64,000 nt of DNA from Bettongia penicillata ogilbyi (taxonomy: Eukaryota; Chordata; Mammalia; Diprotodontia; Potoroidae), in contig JAJHZJ010000008.1 of the NCBI GenBank assembly GCA_023548195.1, positions 3,372,215 to 3,436,214 of the forward strand. The letters run 5' to 3'. Below the pieces are notes generated by a model. That model worked only from the letters and a program-made list of their open reading frames with translations, was not told the DNA's origin and made no database searches. A program made the translations under genes and the position numbers. Within the stretch, counting starts at the first letter, position 1. Each line of letters begins with the position of its first letter. Positions 12,859 to 22,899 of the stretch are shown piece after piece.

Positions 12859-13626
12859 AAGGAAATGATTCATCACATAGAGAAATAAATTTCTGAATAA
12901 CTTACAAAATTTAAGTTGAGCCTCTTTCATTTTTAAATCCTGAACTGTATTTTCCAACATCTTTTTTTGCCATCTTCCCTTATGCACTGAGTGGTCTTTT
13001 CACTGAAATTATTAAGTACTATATGGTGACATGGTTAGAAGAATGCTGCCACATTATTCCTAGAATTTATCAATTTCTTCATCCTCTGTAAAAAATGGTG
13101 CCAAGTAAGCTGTAATTATTACGATGGCCATCTTTTTTGCTTATGCTCACTAGGAGCGCTGTGTGGCAGATAAACAGGAATGGAAAAGTCTTAAGAACAT
13201 AAAGGTACCAAATAAGCTTTTATTTATTAAAGCCCAAAGGAGTATTTTGTGGAGCTAATCTTCAGTTTAAATCTTTTTTAATTCTGTGGAAACACTGGGA
13301 GGAAAAAATAGTCTTGCAATCAAAACATAATAACAAATGTGTACTGATGGACTACCTCTAGCTCCTTTCACGTTTTGGGGAGAACCTCAATGCCCTGGCC
13401 TCTGCCAGGTACCCATGACTTGGGCCCTTTCACTACATACCCACCACAGAGCTGTGCTGACCCACAGCACACTGGGATGGATTGGTTGTCTCCTTAGTAC
13501 AGAGTGGGCAGATCACAACCCATTTGTGTCTTTTCCACCAATGAGACTGTGAGTTTAGCTCAATCCAGTGCCTGTCCCAGGCACAGCCACCAATGCACTC
13601 TCACTGGACTGACCAACTACAGACTG
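12859..13626. other. Intergenic, nothing recognised
   Basis: No gene or named repeat seen between the HAL1-like element and the provirus. Confidence 0.45.
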
Positions 13627-13632
13627 GCTCCT
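13627..13632. repeat. Provirus target-site duplication, left copy (GCTCCT)
   Basis: This 6-bp sequence abuts the outer TG of the 3' LTR and is repeated exactly at 21382-21387. Six-base duplications are usual for betaretroviral integrases. Confidence 0.9.
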
Positions 13633-13959
13633 TGCTCGGGTCTGTTACCCGGGCCGTCGCCTGGATACTTACCTCTCCTGGTCTTCAGACATCTCCGGCC
13701 CCTCTGGTGGGGGAGGGGAATAACTAGACAAAGCATCCGAGCTGGCAGTTGCACACACTTTATTGGTTACATCATAAAAAGGAGAGAGAATTCCCCCAAA
13801 CCCTCGCTTATATATCCGCCTCAGCTCTCCCATATTCCTCCCCGTGGGTGGAGCCAGCTCTGTTAATGAGTCATTCCTAGTACCCCGAGGGGCCGGTTTG
13901 CACCTCCAGGCGTCTCACTACCCTCACAGGAGGCCAAGGTCCAGAGCTGGGCCCTAACA
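13633..13959 (-). repeat. 3' LTR of the provirus
   Basis: The 327-bp partner LTR has the same ends. It has a TATATAA box at 13808-13814 and AATAAA at 13759-13764. Relative to the 5' LTR it lacks 4 bp of a GA-repeat and carries about 20 substitutions. Confidence 0.95.
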
Positions 13960-13975
13960 ACTCCCCCTTTTTGTT
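13960..13975 (-). other. Polypurine tract
   Basis: The minus strand reads AACAAAAAGGGGGAGT directly before the TG of the 3' LTR. This is the expected plus-strand primer. It follows the env stop codon (13976-13978) immediately. Confidence 0.9.
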
Positions 13976-15990
13976 TTATACAGGGGTTGTCTCTTGGGTA
14001 GTGGGAATCTTTGGGGTCTGGATAAGGTTCCGAAGTTCAGCTTTGGTGTCAAGTACAGCTCGTCTTATCAGAGTGCAGGCACAGCGCAGCATACAAGGTA
14101 GGAAGAGGCAGAGGAGCAGAAAGAAAGCTACAGGTCCTAGAAACGCGGTGAGCCACTGGAAGTTCACGAGGCTATCAAGCAATGGACCAAGTCCGTGGCT
14201 TCCTTGGCTCTTTCTTCTTTGTATCTCTTTGATACATTATGCATTTCCTTCAAGAAGAGGGAGAGTTGTAGCATGTCACTAGACGCATTTTCGGCTAGCA
14301 TCACCCCTTGGAGAGCTTGTCTTATTTTTTGCCAGTCCCCTGGGAAGAGTGTCCCGTTTGTAGTATTCACTCACAGCAGAGTAACGCAGAGGGGCACATA
14401 CTTATAATGGCATTGAAGTTGCAAATAGAGCTGGGTGAGCTGTAGTTCATCTCCTATCCATAACACTGTTTGTTCTAGTGCTGCCAGGGAATGTCGAAAA
14501 TGTATGCTGATTGATTGTTGTGTCGCCCAGGGACCCATCTTGGTCTTCGTGAAGGTTTGGAGTGTGGACGCAAGGAGTTCTGTTTTTTCTTGTAGCTCAA
14601 ATATTTGAAATTCCTCATATGCTTTTCTATAGCAAGAATGGCAATCCCTAGTACCTCTCTCAACACCTCCTGACAGGAGCATGAGAGACATGTCTTTGTG
14701 GGTCCTTTTCAGATTCTTTGCCAAAGCTCATCGGTAGGCATGAGTGCGAATGGTTCTGCCTTTATGGGTATGAGATGGTATGGGGCCCGCCTCACTAAAA
14801 ACACCAGGAACTCGCTATGATTTCCTCTCAGGGTGTCTGTAAGGATAGGGGCGTGGCAGGTGATGTTATAACGAGGCAGGCGGGCTTGCATTGATAATGG
14901 CTCAATGGTGGTGTTGCCAGGCTTACAAAGGAGGAAGGCCTCATCAACTGACAAGTGCACCTCTGCAGTGAACATGTAACACAGTTGGTCATGATTGTTA
15001 GTAGGATGAGTATGGTAGGTAGAGTTCAGGTTCCCAAAAACACTTTGCCAAGTGGTAAAGGTGAAATCGTGGCACAGGGATTGTTCTGCAAAGCAAGCGT
15101 AAATAGCTAGGGACACATTGGTGGGGCAGAAAGGCAGTCCCACCTTCCACAGTTCTGCATGAAGTACTCTATATGGTAGGGCCACCGGTGCAGGGGCAGG
15201 GATCTGGACATAGTCTACGTATTTCTGCATGGCGTCCCAAAATTGGGATTGTCAGGTTACCCGCAAGTTGGGGTCCTTTCTGAAGGAGGCCGGTGGAACA
15301 GGCTTGAAGAGGTGCCCACGTACCAGCATTTCCTTGATGGCACAGTGGGGGAGCTCGAGCATGGCTAGCATTTACATTCAAAAACTTGTGAGTCATATTA
15401 TGCGGGATAGCAAGTATTGTCACATTAAGCTGAGATGTATGGTTCCCAAGGTCCTGGGTGTGATGAGGATGGGTTGTAATGTTATATGGGAGAAACTGTA
15501 AGCAATAATTGGAGAGATTTGTATGGGCCGAGATGTTAATCATGGTGAGACAAATGGGTTGTATAATGGCCACAACGGAGAGAGGTCTCGAAAGGACTCT
15601 CTCACTTGATCGTCCTGGCCTGTGGTCATGGGGATTGTCTCCCACTAGTTTAGATGCGTTCCCTTGCACCATCAGTTGAGATGTCCCGTTGCCCCATCCT
15701 AAGACTTTCAGCGCTGGTGAGTTCTTCAGCAACACCCAGTATCATTTACCATGTTCATCTGCTGCGCGTCTCTCTGGGTTAGTGAGGTTGTACCATTTAC
15801 TATGTGCAGCTGTCGTTTGGAACAATCCTGTCATCAGGAGGGCAAGTAGTTGCTTTGCGTGCAGTCGTCTCCGGTTCTTTCTAGGTACCCAGCGTCCTCT
15901 GCTTCCACGCTTCCGCTTTCTTTTCAGCCTCTTGGATTTCAGCAGTCCATCTGGTCGGAACCCAGATACCTCATTTTGATGACTCTCCAT
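13976..15990 (-). pseudogene. env: Provirus env (leader, surface and transmembrane parts), broken
   Basis: Env is the membrane glycoprotein for cell entry. The frame starts at 15990, overlapping the end of pol. A long basic leader precedes a hydrophobic signal segment (AKQLLALLMTGLF). An in-frame TAA at 15742 cuts it. The surface part (15735-14709) carries many N-linked glycosylation sites and a frameshift near 15.24 kb. The transmembrane part is read in other frames (14724-14374, 14370-14164 after an in-frame TGA at 14371, and 14182-13976). The last piece has a membrane span rich in Phe/Leu/Cys and a short cytoplasmic tail ending at the polypurine tract. At least two stops and several frameshifts mean no functional Env. 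Confidence 0.85.
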
Positions 15991-16770
15991 CTGGTTGGAT
16001 ACATAAATGGCCCTGTCCTCTTAAAATGATGGTACCAGGGCCTTGCCACTGGCCATCTGGGGTTTTCCACGTCACCCGTGCTCCTGTTAAGCAGGTGTTT
16101 GGGGTTTTGTGGATTTTTTGTTGATGTGATGGCATTGAGGTCCCTGAGTAATAGCGTAAAGCCAGGTTTGTACAATCATCCCTGAATTGTAAGAAGTTAT
16201 AAGTATATGCTGCTTGTGATATCTGTGCCTGTGTAAGCTGTCCTCGCACTCCCCCTTTTTGTTTTCTGAGGATGTTTTCTTTAGGGTGTGGTTGGCACGT
16301 TCTACTATTGCTTGGCCAGTAGGGTTATAAGGAATGCCAGTGATATGTTTAATAGCAAATTCTTGGCAAAATAGTGCAAATGCTTTTGAAGTATATGCGG
16401 GTCCATTGTCTGTCTTTATAGCACTGGGTACCCCACAGGCAGCAAAGCAATGTAGCAAATGGGCTGTAACGTGACGTACTGCTTCACCGGGTTGAAGGGT
16501 CGCAAGTATAAACCCAGAGTAGGTGTCTACAGTGACATGTACGAGGGCACAGCCAAAGTGGGTGACATCCATTTGCCAGAGGGCATTGGGCCTGTCCCCA
16601 CGGGGACTGACTGCCGTATCTCTCGGAGGAGGGTGAAAGGGTGCACAGTTGGTACAGCGTTTTACTAGTTGCCATGCCTCCTCTTTCATAAGGCCACATA
16701 AATGTTGCAGGCACCTAGCGGACAAGTGGTATTTGGCATGCTTATGTGCCTCAGTCTATAGGGGGCACAG
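15930..16770 (-). pseudogene. pol: Provirus pol: integrase, broken near the C-terminal domain
   Basis: Integrase inserts viral DNA into the host genome. The zinc domain (His-His, then CTNC near 16650) and the catalytic core are readable: WQMDVTHFG (first Asp), IKTDNGPAY (second Asp), and GQAIVERANHTLK (Glu, 35 residues after the second Asp). A frameshift near 16.26 kb moves the C-terminal domain into the 16249-15974 frame, where VTWKTPDGQWQGPG is recognisable. A TGA at 15971 interrupts the last stretch, WVPTRW, which overlaps the start of env. Confidence 0.88.
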
Positions 16771-17290
16771 CAAGGCACGGTCTACTACATTGCTGCCTTG
16801 GAATACGGGGCCTGCGGTAGAGGTATGAGAGCGGACATGCAACACATACGTCAGGAAAGGACGAGAAGAAAGAAGCGTCTGTATATCAGCTAACAAGGAA
16901 GCGATAGTGCTGGCACAGGGGTTAATAAATGCGTTAAGAAGATCACGAAGAACGTTAGCGCAATACAGGCAATCGGTTATGAGATTAAAAGGTTCAGAAG
17001 GAAGTGGTTAAAGAGCCTTAACAATCGCAAAAAGTTCATTTCTTTGTGCAGAGGTGAAATTAGTATCATAAACTTTTTAAGATTCATTTTTCAGGAATGT
17101 ATACAGCTGCCTGTTGAGCTTTGGTGGCGTCTGTAAAGATGTTTGGGCCCTCAACGGGTGTTGTAGCAATAGAGCATGGAGGAGGGTGCAAAGAAAGTGT
17201 TTCCCATCCTCGAAGCACAGGAGGAAGCGGGAGGGAAGCAATCTCACAAGTAGTTAGGATAGCTGCCCACTCAGGGCTAGAGTCTATAAA
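16700..17290 (-). pseudogene. pol: Provirus pol: RNase H remnant
   Basis: The sequence carries on from the RT frame. NIFTDAT (about 17140) holds the first catalytic Asp, and an in-frame TGA follows near 17090. In later frames AQRNELFAI (about 17045) holds the catalytic Glu, LITDCLYCA (about 16980) the next Asp, and SHTSTAGPVFQGSNVVDRAL (about 16790-16850) the final His and Asp region. The motifs are in the right order, but stops and frame changes make this a pseudogene. Confidence 0.8.
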
Positions 17291-18451
17291 TTATCGCAAA
17301 GAGGCTTCAGAAGGAGACATATTTAAGATCAGATAAAAACCGAAAATCTGAACACAGTGATCCAAGGTATCTACAATGAAATGTGCAAGCATCTGGTATT
17401 TGTTAGGGAGACTCCTCTTGCTCCTTCCAGCATATAGCCATTCAAGGACCCCATGTTTTTGGTAAAGGCAACCGATGTAGGTGTTTTGGTTTAGAACAAC
17501 TACATAAATCGGTTCCTTCACATTGACCTGTACTATGGAGGCTGTACACTTCTGTAAAATGTCTTTTATAGCCCTTCTTGTGGCTGGGGTCTGCTGCCAG
17601 GGGGAGGTGAGTGAGGAGTCACACTTTAGAACGTCATATAGCGGGTACATATCCGAATCAGGGATAGGCACGGTAGATTGCATCCATTGTATAGAGCCTA
17701 TCAGTTTTTGAAAGTCATTGAGGGTGGTGCAGTTGTCAAGGTCTACCTTGGGAGCCTGCTGGGAAGCTCGGCCACTATTAAGTGTATGTCCGAGGTATTG
17801 AAATGGAGTGGCATCCTGAATCTTATGGGGGGCCACCTGAAGACCCTGTGAGCTCAGAGCAGCTAAAGTGTCCCCGGTCAGCTCTTCGAGTATCTTGGGG
17901 TCTCGGGTGGCCATTAAAATATCATCCATATAATAGAGGATAACCGCTGCAGGGTATTTTTCCTGAAGGGGCTGCAATATAGCCGCAACAAAAGCTTGAC
18001 ACATGGTAGAGCTATTAGCCATTCCTTGTGGTAGGACTGTAAATTGATACCTATGTGAAGGGCTCTGGAAATTAAGGGAAGGGATAGTAAATGCAAATTT
18101 CCCTTTAGGGTGTAAAGGGATGCTGTAAAAACAATCTCTGATATCAATGATTTTTATGCGAGAGCCTTGTGGAATGAATGCAGGCGAAGGCAACCCTGTT
18201 TGCAGCAAGCCCATAGGGACCATGCATTTATTAACAGCCCGTAAATCGACAAGCATTCTCCATGTTCCTGTTTTCTTTTTTATTACAAATATAGGAGAAT
18301 TATAAGGGCTTGTTGTGGGCTCTATTCTTCCTTGGCTTAATAAGTCTTTAATGATGTCCTGAACAGCGGTGAGCTTTTCTGCCGACAGGGGCCACTGCTC
18401 GACCCACACTGGAGTAAGGGTTTTCCATATTATTTTCTTACAGCTCACCAT
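17291..18451 (-). pseudogene. pol: Provirus pol: reverse transcriptase block (open, 386 codons)
   Basis: This is the longest undamaged viral frame in the window. Seen in order: the fingers/palm region with IIDIRDCFYSIPL holding the first catalytic Asp; LPQGMANS; YYMDDILMA with the catalytic Asp pair (near 17930); YLGH; a thumb-like stretch; and the connection region. It ends at an in-frame TAA (17291-17293) before RNase H. RT copies viral RNA into DNA. The block lacks the rest of pol and there is no intact gag-pro, so activity is unlikely. Confidence 0.92.
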
Positions 18452-19273
18452 TGCGGTGGCTCCGAGTAGTTTGTTGCCAGATGTTCAGGAGTTGCGCGGT
18501 GTAGGTGCATTTGTTCTAATAAGTCTCTCCCCCAAAGGGTGGAGCCCAGCCCAGTGATCTGCAGGGGTACGATAAAGCCTTCCTGATTCTCACATCTCCA
18601 ATATAGGCGTGGGCCTGCCTTCTGGGCTGTTTGTTGCGCGCCCACACCAAGCACAGGGGTGGAGAAAGGTTGCACAGGCCAGGACGTGTCCCATTGGGCG
18701 ACATCGATAACCGACACATCAGCCCCAGTGTCTTATCATGCCTGTGACTGGTTTTCCTCCTATTTCTATCGTCATCAAGGGGCGTTGACGCCCTACCTCA
18801 GTGCACCAATTAACTTGCGGGGCATTGCTTTCTTCAATCCAGGGAAGGGATATACCTCTACCAACCGCCATTCCTGGAGACATCGTGACAGGGTAACAAT
18901 GGGGGTTAGTAAGGTAAATGGTGGTGCCTCCCAGGGATAATAACTGGGTGTGGGTTATAAAGGGGGCATAGCCGGAGGGGCCTACTACTAATCAAGGGTA
19001 AGAGGAGGGAAGAATCTCAACCGGACTTGTAGTCCAGGGCTTGATAACACTGTCTATCCCTTCCTCCCTAGTCGACGGTGAAGCAGAGCGGATTAAGATC
19101 TCAGTTGTTGAAGATCCTGCTGGTATTTCTGCTGAAATCTGACTGAAGGGGATTGTGGGCCCCTCCCATTCCCAGGGGTCACCTCGACTGGGAAAACTCT
19201 CATTCCGGGACCCCCACGTGGAGAGCCCCGCTTCCCATTTCCCGACCCAGGAGTTGTCTTTCTCTGCCTGCAA
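18445..19273 (-). pseudogene. pro: Provirus pro (protease) with upstream pro-frame segment, broken
   Basis: Retroviral protease cleaves the polyproteins. This frame differs from nucleocapsid, as expected for a gag-pro frameshift. An upstream segment (19273 to about 18800) is cut by TGA at 18992-18994. Its length would suit the dUTPase found in many betaretroviruses, but I recognise no dUTPase motif. A one-base frameshift lies at about 18733, directly before the catalytic DTGAD (18732-18718). The body then stays open and includes the conserved GRDLL near its end (18.52 kb). The stop and the frameshift inactivate it. Confidence 0.85.
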
Positions 19274-20952
19274 ACTTTGCTATATGGCCAGCTTTCCCAC
19301 AGCAATAACAAGTAGGCTGACCAGCAGGGCTCTTTTTGGTGGCTCTGCACTGGGATTTGAAATGACCTGCTTTCCCACAATTGTAGCAGACTTTTGAGCT
19401 TTTCTGTCCCTGCAATCCCTGGGAGACTCCTTGGGCAATGGCCATAGCTATAGCCTGGTATTCCTTACTTTTGGGGGGAGTTTCCAGTAGTCATTCTACA
19501 AGCTCTTCTAGGGTAGAAGAGGGGCCTAAGCCGGCAAGGGCCTGTTGGTATTATGGTCTTAGGTCTTCTTTAACTAGCTGGGGTATAAGCATAGTCACTC
19601 TGGGCGAGTGGCCTAATATTCTTTGCACTAGGAGTTGTACTCTGCTCACAAAATCGGTGGGGTTTTCATTTGGGCGCTGTTTCAGCCCTACTAACTTTTC
19701 CCTCTCAGATCCCTGGGTTTCTATCTTTCCAAATGCCCGTAAATGGCACTCCTGCACCGCAGCAAATATGTTTGGGTCATAAAGAATCTGATCCTTTAGT
19801 TTTTTCCATTTGCCTGTGCCTGTAATCATCTCTATCCCTGCATCTGGGTTGGTACCGTTCCTTTCTTCAATGTAACACTCGGCCTCCTGCTTGACTAAGG
19901 CAGAAAGGGCTACTGCTTGGCCTGGGGAGAGAATCATGCCTGCAACTTCTTTCCAATCTTAAGGCGTCCATGGCCAGGTGGCTGTAGCATTTGCCAACAG
20001 ATGTTTTACATAAGGTGAGGAGGGACCATACTTGCAGATGGCATCTTTAAGTTCCTTTAGTAATTTAAAGGGAACTGGTTTATGGTGTGGTGAGCCATCT
20101 CCACCCAGCCCATCGTCCACAAAGACAGGGAACAGTGAGGGCTTTTGGTCCCAGTCCTCCCAATTTATTTCCTCCCCCTCTTCAAGGGCAGCCTTCATAC
20201 CGCGTGTTAACATACTCTCTGGCTGAGGGGTCTTTCAGGGCCGAAGGAGAGGCATGGAGAAGATCGTGAAGCGGGCCCCATGGACATTGCTGCAAAAGCA
20301 GCACAGGGGCCCTCCTCTGGGTCCTCCTCAGGGCTCTCCAGATAACAGTAGTCTAATCCTGCCCTCTTCTTTGAGCCCCAAGCTACAGGGTGACTCCCAC
20401 TTCTGACTTCTTTTTGTGCTGAGCCACAAGTCTGTGCACAGCGCCATCCCCTCCCCCTATATTCATCCCATTCTTTCCTGGTTTCAGGTCCTCTTCCATA
20501 ACTGCCACATTGTTCCTTTCCCCTTTGGGTCCCTTTTAACTCTTCCCAAGGAGAGATGGGGGTGGAAGTTGGGGTCGTATAGCATTCTCCTCTTCTGAAG
20601 TCTCCCCTAAACACTCTCCTACCTGGGTGCTGCTGTGTTCAGTGATTAAAGGACGTTGAGCCCCTTGAAGCAGCACTTTTATAAGGGAGTAAAAGGAAAA
20701 ATCCTGGTCATTCAGAGTTCCGGGGTTAGTTTCTTCATATGAAGCCATCTGACGGCCAACTATTCCCCAATTAGCTTTCGTGATCCCGGAGTGTTCTAAC
20801 CATGGGGATATTTCCCAATTTTTTTCCACAAAGCTACGGCATTGCTTTATATGGGGCTTAATATGCTCCTGCTTGCACAACTTATAAACTTGGCAAGCGA
20901 GCACTGCCTTCTGCTCAGGCTTAATCAAGGGAACACTGTATCCTTGACCCAT
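19200..20952 (-). pseudogene. gag: Provirus gag (matrix, capsid, nucleocapsid), broken
   Basis: Gag forms the virion core. The frame opens at 20952 with MGQ, a myristoylation-type start, and a 138-codon matrix segment. A frameshift near 20.55-20.61 kb leads to a Pro/acidic-rich linker, and a second near 20.21 kb leads to the capsid segment (20213-19551). Capsid is cut by an in-frame TAA at 19959. Further in-frame stops lie at 19551 and about 19492, before nucleocapsid (19445-19200). The first zinc knuckle is complete (CX2CX4HX4C, near 19386-19345). The second has Cys, Cys and His, but Ala at the fourth ligand position in this frame. The breaks rule out a functional Gag. Confidence 0.9.
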
Positions 20953-21029
20953 GTCTTCCTCCTCCCAGGCTAGTCCTGAGGCTGTCTAGTTCCTCTCAAA
21001 AGAGAAGGCCAAGCAGATTTCCTAGCATG

Positions 21030-21047
21030 GGTCCCTGTCAGTTGCCA
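21030..21047 (-). other. Degenerate primer-binding site
   Basis: Two bases inside the 5' LTR, the minus strand reads TGGCAACTGACAGGGACC. It starts TGG, as a site complementary to a tRNA CCA end must. ACAGGGAC matches the outer part of a lysine (Lys3-type) tRNA site, but the middle differs and is one base short. The tRNA assignment is therefore tentative. Confidence 0.6.
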
Positions 21048-21049
21048 GC

Positions 21050-21381
21050 TGCTCGGGTCTATTACCCGGGCCGTCGCCTGGATACTTACCTCTCCGGGTC
21101 TTCAGACATCTCTGGCCCCTCCGGTGGGGGAGGGGAATAACTAGACAGAGCACCCGAGCTGGCAGTTGCACACACTTTATTGGTTACATCATAAAAAGAA
21201 GAGAGAGAGAATTCCCCCAAACCCTCACTTATATACCTGCCTCAGCTCCTCCCAAGTTCCTCCCCGTGGGTAGAGCCAGCTCTGTTAACCAGTCGTTCCC
21301 AGTACCCCGAGGAGCAGGTTTGCACCTCCAGGCGTCTCACTACCCTCACAAGAGGCCACGGTCCAGAGCTGGGCCCTAACA
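21050..21381 (-). repeat. 5' LTR of the provirus
   Basis: The 332-bp LTR begins TGTTAGGGCC and ends ACCCGAGCA on the minus strand. It has a TATATAAG box at about 21228-21235 and AATAAA at 21176-21181, giving a short U3-R-U5 layout. It matches the other LTR at about 94%. Confidence 0.95.
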
Positions 21382-21387
21382 GCTCCT
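21382..21387. repeat. Provirus target-site duplication, right copy (GCTCCT)
   Basis: This is the exact match to 13627-13632, directly outside the 5' LTR. Confidence 0.9.
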
Positions 21388-21419
21388 GGCTGATAAGTAT
21401 TCTCTATCCACTCAGTTTT

Positions 21420-21990
21420 CTAAAGTGGATAACTAAATTGAAATTGGGAATGACTGGATCTTATTCAGGAGGCTCTAAAACATTTCAGAACTTGATAAAA
21501 TCAGCATGTCATCTGAAATGAGGTTCTCTATCCACAGAATTTCTCTACCATTTGGACTCTGCCTGATCTGTTGTCCACAAAAACAGAGGTAAAGCTGTCG
21601 GTGTGCAGTCAGACCATGGATCAAACAGAATAAAGGGAAAAGTCAACATGAAACTAGAAGAGATATAAAATTGAAAAGAAAAGAACAATTGCATCAGCTT
21701 CAAACTGACTTACTCAATGGAAAAAAGGGCAAAGATACTGGCCTCATTTATCACTATTCCTGAAGAGTTTACCTTCTACAGAGTCACCACAAAAACAAAG
21801 CCAAAAGAGCACTGAAATTACCTTATCCAGAAACTCCTGATCTCCTTGTCAATTGGAGAAATACTGTACCCAAGAGCAATATCGATTTAGATTTAACACT
21901 GCAAGGGAACAAAAAGCAGTAGACAGTAGTATGAGGCCCAACATCACTTCAAAAGCATTCTAACATGCAGCTGGCAGAATAATAAATAGA
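21420..21990 (+). mobile_element. Probable RTE-type LINE endonuclease remnant
   Basis: The plus strand reads a decayed frame with an SDH-like motif (CAGACCATGGATC near 21610) followed by AAAGTCAACATGAAACT. This resembles the end of an AP-endonuclease domain in RTE LINEs. It has multiple stops. Assignment to L1 instead is possible. Confidence 0.45.
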
Positions 21991-22009
21991 TGGAAAATGG
22001 AACAAATGT

Positions 22010-22340
22010 GTCATGTTTCTGTTACATTCAACTTTCTTAATTCTAATTTTGCTGATATCTTTGTTTTTATATCGCCTTCAGAAATGTCTGTCCCCCTTAC
22101 CCTTTTGTAAAAGGAGTCACCTCTTGCAACAACTAATAAGCAGAAAAAAAAAAAAAACCACCCAGTCAATGGTGTCTGATAGTGTATGCAATGTGCCAAA
22201 CTCACAGCATGCTCCCCTGCAAAGAGGGAGGGAGAGCATTTCTTCAGCTCTTCTCTGGGACCAACTTGTGTAATCGGAATTACATAATTTCCATATTCAT
22301 AGTTCTGCTTATTTAATTCTGCATATGTTCATTTGTGATA
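22010..22340 (-). mobile_element. L1 3'-end fragment
   Basis: Shares CATTTCTTCAGCTCTTCTCTGG and GGGACCAACTTG-type segments with 4.29-4.52 kb. It contains a 15-bp A-run. Confidence 0.5.
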
Positions 22341-22375
22341 CAATCAAGTGTATATTGAACATGTACTATGTGTCA

Positions 22376-22460
22376 GGAGCTGAGCTAGGCACTGGGCATA
22401 CAAGTATAAAGAATGAAACAATTCTCACTCATAAGGACCTTACATTCTAATAGGAGAGAC
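22376..22460 (+). repeat. Fragment of the ancient dispersed repeat
   Basis: Reads GTGTCAGGAGCTGAGCTAGG then CATTCTAATAGGAGAGACAAG, the same order as the 27.4-kb copy. Confidence 0.5.
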
Positions 22461-22689
22461 AAGTGGGTAGAAAAATACAGCATAAATAATAAAGCTAACC
22501 AATATGTATGTATATATAGATGCATGTATTTTCACACACACACACACCCCAAGGAAGGGGAAGTATCGAAACTGAAAAGTTCACAGACCATATTATATTC
22601 AAAAAAGGCAACTGAAATAATCTCAATATCTACCAATGCTTATACTTACTGTCTCAATCTTTATAAAATCTTAATGGGAATAAAACACA

Positions 22690-22872
22690 GTGGAGAAAAT
22701 GCTGGGTTTAGAATCAGAAGGCTTGGCTTCAAATCCACCTCTGCACCTGCTGTACATGTATGTAACTTCGGGCAGATCACTTATCCTCTTTGGGCCTTAG
22801 CTCCTATCAGTAAAACGAGAGGGTTGGACCAGCTAGCCTTTCAAGTTCCTTTCCACTTTAAATCTCTGAGCT
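22690..22872 (+). mobile_element. MIR-type SINE
   Basis: Head (GCTTCAAATCCACCTCTG) and CORE (CTTCGGGCAGATCACTTATC) are visible. The tail reads as TTTCAAGTTCC. Confidence 0.65.
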
Positions 22873-22899
22873 GATGATTCCTATATGAGCCTTTACATA

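Larger units (their letters stand above)
13633..21381 (-). mobile_element. Defective betaretrovirus-like endogenous provirus (LTR-gag-pro-pol-env-LTR)
   Basis: A 7.75-kb provirus reads on the minus strand from 21381 to 13633. It is bounded by TG...CA LTRs and a perfect 6-bp target duplication GCTCCT (13627-13632 and 21382-21387). Betaretrovirus-like traits: the 6-bp duplication; Gag starting MGQ with two zinc knuckles; a separate protease frame with DTGAD; an RT with YMDD; and an env start overlapping the end of pol. The two LTRs differ at about 20 sites plus two small gaps (roughly 6%). With a neutral clock that means millions to tens of millions of years since insertion. Every gene carries stops or frameshifts, so it cannot be autonomous. 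The family name is unknown to me. Confidence 0.95.

Noticed and set aside
13337..13632. Apparent coding potential left of the provirus
   Set aside because: Short frames only, with no recognisable domain; nothing shows that the provirus interrupted a gene.
15229..19782. Plus-strand open frames across the provirus
   Set aside because: They are shadows of the minus-strand gag, pol and env; none has a recognisable domain.
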